Origin: Nectonema munidae
Taxonomy: Eukaryota; Nematomorpha; Nectonematoida; Nectonematidae
DNA: 64,000 nt
NCBI GenBank assembly: GCA_030549495.1
Contig: JAUIRK010000919.1
Span: forward strand, 1-64,000
Reading direction: 5' to 3'
The notes beneath the pieces were generated by a model that saw nothing but the letters and a program-made list of their open reading frames with translations, did no database searches and had not been told where the DNA came from. The position numbers and the translations under genes were made by a program. Of the stretch, positions 10,801 to 22,800 are shown piece after piece (the stretch's first letter is position 1; each line of letters begins with the position of its first letter).

Positions 10801-13800
10801 TATCTCGTGTTATTCCTGTTATGGCAGGTTTTAAAAAATTAGATTGCAAAACATTTAAGAAATCAGAAACATTCTCAGAAACATCAACTTTTAGGAGATC
10901 AATATTGAAATCTCCTATTAAAATTTATTATATGTAGAAGATACCTTAGTGATTAAAAAGTCAGAGAACTCATCAATAAAGAAAGATAAGTATGGTGCAC
11001 GATATATATTATGTATTATTATACTGTTGTTACAGGATAGTCATATTTCTATTGAAAAGGAACAATTATCAATAACGTTACAATTTAAAGTGTTATGTAT
11101 TAAAAAAGCAATGCCTGAATGTTTTGTAAGTCTACAAGGGATGTGAACAAAACTATAACCCGTTACCCTTAAATCGTAATCTTTATAATTTAGCCAGCTT
11201 TCTTGTAATGCTACTATTTTTAGTGTTTTATTAGTAATCGAATTGAAACCGTGTACAAATACCTCAAGTTCAGAATATTTATTGATAATTGATCATATGT
11301 TCACACTAGCTACATTAAAATCATATAAAATATTGTTATTTAAACTATGATAATATATATATTCAGGGGATGTGATATCAGTGTAGTTTATATTACTGAA
11401 GTAATAACTATCTAATAAATTTTTAGATAAATCTTTTTTATCATTAATATTATAATTAGTAATACTTTTTACAAATGCAAGATTTTTTATAATATATGAG
11501 CACTGTGATTATTTTCAGAAAAATATGCATTTACACAATTAATACATTTGAGCTTTTCCTTGATCTCCTAAGTGACAATTAAAATACGTTTTGTACATTT
11601 TTTTCACATAACGTGTTATATTACGTTTTTCTTTAGAGAAAACTAACTCTCCACAAATGGAACAAAATTTGTTTGCATTATTTTTACACTGTCTTCAACT
11701 CATTTATTTACAGTTTATCTAAAAAATAGAAAGTAAAACAATTAATATATTTCAATTTTCAAGCTTAGAGTGACAAAAGTTTTTGTATAAAAAATTGAAT
11801 TTTTTTTACCATTTTGTGTAACACAGTCAATAAAAAATGATGATTTTTTCCAAAATGGCGCCTAAATCAATGAAAAATAAGTCGGGACTAGAATTGTAAC
11901 CTTATTTTGTATATAAAAACTATTATGAAATTTTTGCCCTTTTTCAAGTGTTGCACAGTGAGCATAATCTCAATTAGCATAAATGGCGGTGTAAATTTCG
12001 TTCATGCAGAGAAGAAAAATGAGTAAGAAGAAATGATTGGTTCAAAAATTCTCGTTTACCTTTTCGGAAAGCAGCATTGTTTATATACTGTTGGGCGCAC
12101 AACATGTCAAGTATAAAATTTTGTGAACGTGAATTAGAAATGAAGCACGATTCAGTAGTTGATTGGAACAACTATTTGAGAGAAATATGTGCCCAACATG
12201 TTCTAGCTAATCCTAGAGTGATTGGAGGACACAACATGACTGTAGAAATAGATGAAATTTGTTCAGCAAAAGAAAAAATCATGTTGGACTTATACTTCCC
12301 TAACAATGGGTTTTTGGAGGAATCTGCAGAGAGACAAAAGAAAATATCTCCTTCCCACTCTAAAAATGTTCTAAATGATATTATATAATAATCAGAAAAA
12401 TTTTGATGAATGAGTAAAAAAGTTAATCATTCACTAAAAAAAATTTTTTAGAGTGGGGGGGGGGGGAGAGATAACAGAAAAGTACCGATAATTCTATGAT
12501 TACTCTTATTCTTCCTCCGGTGTAAATTTTTTATTCATGTTACTCCTCTATGGGAGCTTTTCGTCATTATCTCATCACTCACCAATTTCATTTCGAGAGT
12601 CTGCTTAGCGGTCATCCATATATGATGTGCAAGGTAAAGGAGGAGAGGGAGGGTCAAACCAAAGCCAGAATGCGAGAGGTTTTTGTGTCAAGAATGTGAT
12701 TTTTATAATCTTCAATTATAGTCTATTGCTTACCAAAGTATTCTCAATGAATTTTGAGAGACCTTACGCGGATTTGATTTGTCTTTTGTACAGACAGGTC
12801 AAAATTAAATCAAAAAAGCGTAAGTTTATTTTTCTTGATTTTGTGCAAAATGATATCTCAAATTTATATTAATTTTTCTGAAATTTCCGTTTTCATCAAA
12901 TTTTTTCATCATCCAATTCAAAAAGGTCAAAAGGTACCGTGAGGTGTTTTCATCAAAAAGGCACAATTGCGCCGCTTGTATCGAACTATGAAGAAAGAAG
13001 GCTTGATGCGGGATCGAACCCAAGACGTTGAGTTATCGAAACCCAGTATCTAACCAACCTTACTCTTGCTTTTATTTATCAATGTGATTTTTTTCTTACA
13101 TTTTCATCCAGGAATCACTTTAAATTTGTTTTCAAGGATTATGTCCTTCGGGAATATTGACTTGACAGCATTGAATGGACATGTATTTAACTCGGCAAAA
13201 ATGTTCTTAACAATATTCTGGCTGCAATTCAAGATTTTGACGTCACATCACAACTTACCAGATCGTTCTTGCTGTCATTTTCTTTTTACGTGTGTGTTTC
13301 TTTTAATTATGGTAAGTTTTCTCATTATTTACTTTATATATGACGTAAAACTTATGTGTAATATATTCGACGTACTTTCAATAACATCGTTAGCAAGCTA
13401 ATACTTTTTTTTCATGAAACATGCTTTTTTCAAATAACTTTGAATATTGGGTACCAGATATGACCCGTTAGGACTGATTTTTTTTGCTCGAAATCAATTT
13501 TGTTAATTTATGTTTTTTTATCCAAATTTAATGCAAAATTTTAAACAATAAAAATTTTTTTATACAACCTCTGTTTTTGAGAATATTTTTTTACAAAATA
13601 TTGATGAATTTTGGAACAAATTTGGAAAATTTTCAGATTTTATTTTCAAAAATTGATATTATTTTTCTTATAACGAAATACATAAACATTTTTAAAATCT
13701 AAATGAAGTTATAGACAGAAAAATTCAGTTCATCTGCTTTTTATAATAAATTTGGATATGATTCTTCTGCTTTGGACTAAAAATCTGATTCTCATTGTAC

Positions 13801-16800
13801 CAACCAGTTAATAAAAAAGTTATCAACTTAGTTAATAGGTCAGAATAATTGCATTTTCCAATTATTAAACTATTATTTAAAAAAGTATGAAAAATAAACT
13901 TTTTCCTTCTCCTTCTTATGAATAACAGCGTCTATTCAAAGACTTAAATATTAATACCTGACATATTTTTGTAAATATTAGGAAGAGTCTGGTTTAACTT
14001 GTAGTAAATTATTCATTTTAACCCTCATCAGGCAAGGGTCTATCAGACCCGAGAAACTTTAAAAATGAAGTTTTTTTGTCATAAATGATATATAGTTTTG
14101 AAACTTTTAAAATGCCTCCTCATTCTACTTGTATTTAAATCATTCAAAAAATATTTTTGTCAAAGTTATTTTTTTTTCGGCAACGACCTAAAAACTTTTA
14201 GCATTACGTTGCAGGTAAACATGGGTCTAATAGATCCAATACGCAGTGAGCACTCACAAAAACATATTATTTGTATGAAATGTAGTAAAAAAAATTTTTT
14301 TTACAATTAAACAATAGTAAGTTTTTGTTCATTAACTATTGAACTTTGAAAAAGCTTCAAACAAATAGAGAATACCTTTTTTTGAGGCGCTTCTTTTCAC
14401 ACAAAAACACATTCAAAAAACACCTAAAAACTAGTTTTATTTGTAGTTTAAAGTAGTTTATTTGTAGTTTTATTCAATTGTTTTTTTTCTTTTTTATATA
14501 TATTTTATCATGAACATAATATTTTAGTATGTAATGTACTAACTCTTGCTTTAGGCTTTACTAACTTTTAATATCCTTTACTTTTAAACTCAATTGATTA
14601 ATTGTAATTTTTTGTTGAATTTCACTGATTATTTGATTTAAATAGTTTCTGTTGCTACATATGATGTTGTTTTTTGAATGTGTTTTTGGGTGAAAAGACG
14701 CACGCTTTTTTGTAGTAAATTGCTGAACTTTAATATTTCGGGCAATATAAAAAATATTTATAGTTACATATATGCACAAGAAATCATTAATTTAAAGGTT
14801 ATAGATAAGCTAAATGTACAAAATATAAAAATTATCATAAACAAAAGAGTATTTGTGAAAACAAAAAGGCCGGGCCCGTTGGACTTTTTAGCTGAGCTCT
14901 AAATGTTACATTGATACTTTGAATTTTTATTATTTTGAATAAAAAATTGAGTTTTAATGTTGGAGAATTCGGGTTTTATTTATTTCACATTCTCGAATTG
15001 GGATGTGGATATTGAATTACCAAGAGTTTCTAATGTGGACGCTATTGCGTTCTATAGTCTTTTGACTTTTATTCTGAGCTTTATATATCAAAGAGACCCT
15101 GAGAAGAATGTTGGAGGAAAACTTATTTACTACATTCTGCATATTTTTGATAAATAAATCTTAGTATGAAGTATGAGATGTTTAATTTTACTTTTTTTTA
15201 TCATTGAATAATTGTTTTGTGAAAGCAAACTTTTATTTCAAAATATATTGTGCATTCTCACATTTTTAAGGATGATACTTTAAATAATTTGTTGGAGTTT
15301 ATTGATACAGAAAAGATAACTGACTCCCAAATTTTCATTCAACCGCCCATAAATTGTACCGATGTGGTTACAGATGAAGATTCAGGAGACGAAGACATCG
15401 GCGATATAGACAATTTGACTGGAAATCAATTGCTGGCTGAAGGAACTTTGGTTTCAAGATGTGTGATTCACGATGATGATGATGATGATGATGATATTAA
15501 TGATGATGATAGACAAACTAGTAATCAAATCGAACCAGTTAAAAGAAAAAAGTCTTTTCATTGGAACAGTGGTTGTGTTAATTTTCATGGAAATGAATTC
15601 AAAGAAGCTCTTCACCCAAGTTACTATGATAACGCTAACTTGAATTTGATGGATGTTTTTAATCTATTTTTGACTGAAACTCTCATTAACATGATTGTTT
15701 CATTTACAAACAATTATGTTTCGCAAAACAACTTTAATTTGAACTTGAGTAATGATGAATTTAAAGTTTTTTTTGGTATTTTCACTCTAATGGGCTACCA
15801 TAAATTACCTAAATATCGCATGTATTGGAACAAGAGTGAGGATTGTGATGTGAAAATTGTATCGTCGGCAATGAGGAGAGATAGGTTTGATGAAATAAAA
15901 AAGTACTTACATTTTTCAGACAACAATCAACTTGACTCAAGTGATAAGTTCACCAAAATACGGCCTCTTGTTGACAAACTAAACCAAATTTTTTCTTCAA
16001 ATGCTCCTGTAGCAGAGTTTCATGCTATAGATGAAACGATGATACCGTATTATGGTCGTCAACATCTGAAACAGTTCATCAAAGGAAAGCCTCAAAGGTT
16101 TGGGTATAAGCAATGGTCAGATTGCATTCAATCTGGGTATTTAGTGAACTTTGATCTTTATCAAGGTAAATCGGAAAAAAGAAGTACAGGGTTAACTTTA
16201 GGGGAATCTGTAGTACTCAACTTTGTTGAGAAAAACAACAACAAGATCATCAACTCATACCATTATGTCATGGATAATTATTTTTCAACCTTGAACTTGT
16301 TTCAAATGATTAAAGAAAAAAAACAGACCATGACGGCTACCATAAAAAAGAACAGGCTGCTCAATTTTCCTAAAAAAAGTGAAAAAGATTTTAAAAAAGA
16401 TCCCAGAGGGAGTTTTACGGCATACAATTCCTGTTCTTTTAACGTTTGTGAGTGGTTTGAAAATCGGGTTGTGATTTGCGGATCTAACAAGTATGGGGTA
16501 GAGCCACTAAATAAAATTTCACGATACTCGCGTACATTAAAAAGTAGGATAAAAATAAATCAGCCAAAGCTTTTAAATGTTTATAATCGAGAGATGGGGC
16601 ATGTAGACAGAATGGACCAAAATCTCATGATTTATAAAAGTTGTTTAAGAGGAAAAAAATGGTATATGCCTATTGTAATGCATCTTTTTGATACATTGAT
16701 CATACAAGCTTGGCTTGTGTACAGGTTGCCCGACCCTGAAAAAAAGTCCTTTTTTCCGCAGTGGTGGCCAATTTTTAAAAGTTTGAAAAAAAAGGGGGGA

Positions 16801-19800
16801 TGTTTTTTGGGGGGGGGGGGGGTTACGTACAGTGCACTAAAAAATTTTTTAAAAAAAAAAATTTTAATTTGTTTTAAAAAAAAAAATTTTTTATTTATCA
16901 ATGTGATTTTTTTCTTACATTTTCATCCAGGAATCACTTTAAATTTGTTTTCAAGGATTATGTCCTTCGGGAATATTGACTTGACAGCATTGAATGGACA
17001 TGTATTTAACTCGGCAAAAATGTTCTTAAACAAATTAAGCGTTTGCTATACAAGTATGCGAGCTTTATAAAATTAAGAATCCGTATTTGCTTAGCATCTG
17101 CATCATCCCTTCATAAGTCAAAAAAAGTGGAGAGACTGAGTGAGTATTTCCTTTGCAAGGAAAGTGATCACTGGAAAAGTTTAGACTTTTTGGTACATCT
17201 TCACAGCAGCAACGATATTTTAGTGTAAATTTAGCCAATCTACATAAAATCCAAATTTAGGTCCTACTGGCTTAAATTGGTTAGATTCGGCATTAATTAT
17301 AATTCTGGGATCGGTATATCACTACTGCCTACCAGCCAGGGTTTTCGATTCATCTCTATCTTTTCTGATTTCAGATATTATAAAATTAATTGATATCTTT
17401 TTTTTGAAAGTAAAGGGGATTTTTCTTCGCGTTTGGAAGCGCAACTATCACTTGCACAATCACCCAATTTGTATTGGGGTAGTTATCGCCCAAATCTCTA
17501 CTTTGGACTGAAAACGCGTTCTCCTGATCCAGTCATGTTTGGCTTGTTATGGATCACACAGAAAAAAGATGGTTCTTTCAAGCCCGTCAGACATTCTTGT
17601 GAAATTAGCCATGGACTAAGGTAAGCTAATATTAGTATTGATGTTATTCAATATTGATGTTATCTTTTTAAAAACATACGTCAGATGACATAGTTCTTTA
17701 CTTATTTGGTTGAAAATTTGTAATATTGGTTTTTTTGTCTGTGTTTACCACTTTTTTAATGGGGTTTATTCATACACATACACATATAGTAAAAAAGTAG
17801 AATAAGATAATTTTTAAATGCCCTAGTTTTTTCAATTCCAAATTTTATTTGATAAAAGCATATAATGCTTATCTTGCTTTAGTAGTAAAATTATAAAAAT
17901 TAAACGCACAAGTTAAAAATTTCCAAAAGCAACATCATACAAATGAGTTTTTATATTTTCGTCTTATATCGCAAACAGATGCATCTGTTTTCAGAAAGAA
18001 GTACTTGGTTTTATTTGCATGTATCATATAAAATTAGCTTATACTTAGCAAATTTCTCTTCAAAGAAAGTAAAGTATATATACCCATCATACTCCTTTTG
18101 TAATAATGAAAAGGAGCGATATACTGGTGTATCCGGGTTCGAGTGTGCACTAGCTGGCCAATTTTTGGAATAACTTCGCCTTGCTTTGGAACTGTTAAAA
18201 TGATAAGTGTTATGTAGATCATTATACTTCACTCATGTATCCAGGATATTGAAAAAGTTCTGTCTATGAATCTAAGTTGCTAAGGATAAATGGCTCCTAC
18301 TCATGAATCCAGAAGGATACCATTCAAAGATGCCGTATCGACTGGCTGGATTACTGAGGAGTTTTGGTCGCCATGAGAATGGACTTTTTGTCCTCTCATT
18401 CCGGGCGAAAGGGTATGATGAAGACGTTGGGAGTGAAGAGAATGACGATTACAACCTTACGCTCAAGTTCATGCTGATGGCGAGAGTTCTTATCCACAAT
18501 TTGATGTTTTTCTTGATAGCTTAGATAGGCGCGAAGGCGAGCCAATTGATGCACGTCGTGTACATTGTGAAGTCTGAGAAAGAATGTTTGTGCGGAATCA
18601 AGTAATATTGCATACACGAAAAATTCCATTTTCACAAAATAGCGAAATCAAAATACTTTATACTAGGCCAAAAAATAAACGTCTTCTTTAGCTAAGATGT
18701 CTAACTAATAATAATTAACCTGATCCTTTTTTCATATGTTCATAGTAAAGGTACTGTGAGTGTGTTTTCATTGACAAGGCACTGATGTACCGCTTATGTC
18801 AAACTATGAAGAAATTGGTATCGATGAGGAATCGAACCCAGAGGCTTCCGTGCTGAGTCCTTCTTCTTAACCAACCTGCCATGCCACCCATAGGGTATAT
18901 CATAGTATATCTGCATTTTAAGCAATTTTTCTAATTCCCTCGAACTATTTCGCATTGTTTACTCGACCGTTTTCAATATCTACTTCATATGTTTAAGGTA
19001 TTCTTGGCGATATCATGATGGCGAAAATTTTGGCGTTCACGAAATCTTTGATGACATTTACAACATTCAAGCCTCCTTTGTCAAAACTCACGATTCTCAC
19101 ACTGGAGGAGATTGGACAGTTAGAATAGAATTTGAGCAAAATGTATTCCTTAAAATCTTACTCTTAAATCTATTCTTTGTATAATGTGATGATACAAGGG
19201 TTAGACGTATCTTTGACGAATTTACAAATCCTCTGATTGTAGCAAACAAAAAACTTCTTATTAGTTTATTAAGATTAAAAATAAAAGTATTGATGCCTAA
19301 CTTTCCATCCCACTGAAATCCGCAGACAGCTTCTACTGCATAGCTTACCTAGATATACTGCAAGAATTTATATTTAAAATATACGAATACAACTCAGTGA
19401 TCGATACATTCCTAACACAAACGTCCATAAGAAGGAAAACAACCGTGATGTCTAGTGGTTTGCTTGATTCTTCCAACCCTAAATAAGATGGGGTCGCCAG
19501 ACCACTACTTAAAGGTAAAAGCACTTGAATTCTTCTTAGAAGGAAATTCGGATAAACCCTCGCGCAGCCGAATATATCTTGCTCCTTCAAAAGAATAATT
19601 CAATTATTTAAATCTGATTGAGAAAAAGGGAAATTACTTTATTTATCTTTCATCGCCTCCATACATGAAACTAAATTTCGTAACTATTTGCCTTGTATTC
19701 TTTTTCTCGATTTTATCCCAATTGTGGATCAAAAGATAAACACTTTCCTTTTGTATAGCACGAAGACAAAGTTGTGGATTCGTTGAAACCCGTTTTTGCT

Positions 19801-22800
19801 GTTTCGTACTTCAGTCTAGATTCGCTTAAATCCTGGCTCTACGGAATCATTCCTCCTTCAAAAAATTCGAGGACAAGGCAACCACAAAGTGCGCCACTTC
19901 TCAAAGGATATCACGATGAGTTTGGCCTCTTTTCTGTGAATTATTCCGTATCGACGCCCAAAGATGCTTCCAATCTCCTGTACCAAGACACTTTTTCTAT
20001 TGATTTTCCTTCGTCAGCGCACAGTTTTGAATCGATCGAATCCTTGATTACGAAAAACTTGAATGTATTTTCCGCATCCCCGAAAACTTCTTCCGATGAA
20101 TATGCCTACATAAAAGTCGCAAAAGATATCTCGCTTTCACTGAATAATCAAAATGCGTACACACGCGCAAAGAAGTGCAAAAGATGCGTGATTGGTATCG
20201 CTGTATCTTCGATCTACTCTTTTTCTATCGAAATATCCTTTTTAACGAATCGCAACGATCTTCATACTCAACAAAATTTCTTGATTGGTCGTAAATTTGA
20301 TTCCAAATTAAAACAACACAAAAAAGAATTTTCGGAACGTTTTACTCGAACCTTTCCTTTTAAATGGCAAAACCAAGACTTGACAGCCGTCAATAAAATG
20401 TCAGAGTCCGTGTTTTCAAATTTGATTGGTGGAATCGGCTACTTCTATGGATCTTCACGTGTGAGATCTGAAAACGGAGGTGAGTTTATAACGCGTAAAA
20501 AAAGTTTATTCACTTCTGTTCCCTCTCGTTCTTTTTTTCCGAGAGGATTTTTGTGGGATGAAGGTTTCCACAATTTAGTCCTGTTGCACTGGAATGCGAA
20601 TCTATCGATGCAAATAATGTCAACGTGGTTGCTGTCAATGGATGAGAATGGGTGGATTGCAAGGGAACAAATTTTGGGCAAAGAAGCTGAAAATAAAGTC
20701 CCCGAAGAATTCATTGTTCAGGATCCAAGATTCGCAAATCCTCCCACCTTTTTTCTCACTTTGGACCTCCTTGTAGAAAAGTATTTTGGGGGGAGTGAAA
20801 ATATGAGTCATTTCAAAACTTTTTTCGAAAACAGCATCATTTACTTTGATCGCTGGCTAACTTGGTTCAATACCACTCAAAGAGGAAAAGTTTCCGGTTC
20901 CTTCATGTGGAAAGGAAGAAGTCTTTCTCCTCAGTCTAATGATCGCACAGAGTTGAACTCTAAAACATTCACATCCGGTCTGGATGATTATCCTCGAAGT
21001 AGCCATCCAAGCGAAGATGAGCGTCATGTGGATTTGATGTGTTGGATGTTTTTAGCTTCCAGAATAATGACTAAATTAGCGGCTATGACCAATCACACAT
21101 CACTCCATGAAAAGTATGTGCAGTTTACGAAGTCTTTCACTACAGCGTCTAAACTGGATAAATTACACTGGTCTGTCGCGCATGGCATGTACGCTGATTT
21201 CGGCCATCACACAAATGATATTCAACTCAAAACTAGGTAAGCCATTTTCCCTTCTTCCAGGTAAACATATAACTACATGTACCCCTCGCGCTACTTATCA
21301 TCATTTCAATTGCGCACCCAACACTATCCTTCTATATTTGTGATCAGACCCATGCAAAATAGAACGTTTGATAGAAAAGGGGCTGGAACATTTGAAACAA
21401 ACATAAGCTAAGACGCTGACTCAACCACATTTGAGTTTACCTTTAGAGTCTACACATCCAGCTAGCAGTACCATAGCTACTAGAAAATGAAAAAATTTAT
21501 TTGAGCTTAATGTTTAAAGCACAATAATTGAAAGAAAATGCAGTCTGGAAGACAAAGGGAGAAAGATTCCATCGAGACGTTCAGCCAGAAAACTTCAGAG
21601 TAACATTAAAATTCAAATAATTCAAAAATTTATAATAATAAATAAGTAAGTATAAAAGAAAAGAGAGAGGGAGAATAAAAAACACGGCTAGACGGCTAAA
21701 AAAACAATAATATATATATATGTGTAAAGTTATTGCTAAGAATATTTATATAGACTTAATTAGACAAAAAAGCTTTGCAAAAAGATTTTTCACAAGTTTA
21801 TAGGAAGTAAAGTCAAGTACACTTTAACAATTACTTACAGTTTGTATCGTTATGTGGATTATCCTTTTAAAACAAGAAGTGGGCGTATATAAACTAAAAT
21901 AAAGTGAATTTGAAATCATTGTATTGTAGAATGGAGGTAAACAAAATAAGTTGAAAATAAATCATTGGAATCTAAAAAAGGTTTGCTAGAATTTATAATT
22001 GCAAAAATTAAAAAGTATCTTTTTAGAATATTGTTTAGTTTATTCAAACAAGTTGTATTAGAAGGACCTCACACAATATTTGATCATTTGTTATGGGGAA
22101 AAATATGCGGTTAAAAAAGAAAGTATTCGAGTATAATTGTGGAGTAGAAAAGACCAGAAAATCTAGAAGCTTTAGCAATTACAGACTTTATGTGTAGATT
22201 ATTTTTCATCAAAAAGTTGATAAGTATTTGAGCTTTTCAACTTCTTCGATGGCATGATCTCCTATCATTATATTTGCGTAAAAAGGAAGTGAACTTTCAG
22301 AAAATAACGTGAATTTACGTTTACTTAGATTAAGTGTAGGCATCTTCATATTTGGCCAAGAGCATTCATAAACTTCGGGGAGAGAATGATTCAATTTTAG
22401 AGTACGTCGTAGAGATATCAAAGAGAAGAGTAATCTCACCGCAAAAATATTTGGCTTACAGAATATTAACAAGATCATTAATATAAATTGTAAAAAGAAA
22501 GGGTCCAAGATAGAGCCTTTGGGAACACCCATATTATTGGAGAGGAACAACAGTTATTAATAGAAAGAGCAAAATTCTATTTCTAAGTACGGTTCGATCC
22601 ATTTCTAGAAAGTAGATCTAAAACAGATTTTGTATAATTTTCGTAAAAGTAGGAGATGATTTACACAATCGAAGGCTTTAGAAAAATCCAAAAAAAACAC
22701 TGATAGCAGAGTTATTTTTTCAAAGAGAAATATCGCGCAATAATTCCCAGATAGCTTTCCTAAATAAGCAAACTGTTTTTCAGTAAAAATAGAGAAAGAA

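Larger units (their letters stand above)
14018..17228 (+). mobile_element. piggyBac-family DNA transposon, 3' end not identified
   Basis: The left end is probably the TTAA at 14018-14021 followed by CCCTCATCAGGCAAGGGTCT, which has the TTAA target and CCCT start typical of piggyBac. A second partial gggtct...gatcc motif follows at 14223. The transposase occupies 15250-17228. A MITE-like element lies between the left end and the gene (14384-14705). No matching AGGG-TTAA right end was seen by 17410. Confidence 0.7.

Noticed and set aside
12077-12388. A novel host gene of 103 codons.
   Set aside because: The IGG...VEIDE block identifies it as a Merlin transposase fragment.
13141-13311. A membrane-protein-like frame (MSFGNIDLTALNGHVF...) with a good gtaagt donor, considered as MOGS exon 1.
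   Set aside because: It ends in phase 0 while the acceptor at 17411 needs phase 2, and it has no basic cytosolic tail. The exon at 4728-4897 fits in phase, topology and total length.
19345-19590. An 81-codon minus-strand frame in MOGS intron 3.
   Set aside because: No homology or motif recognised, and it lies entirely inside an intron without splice support.
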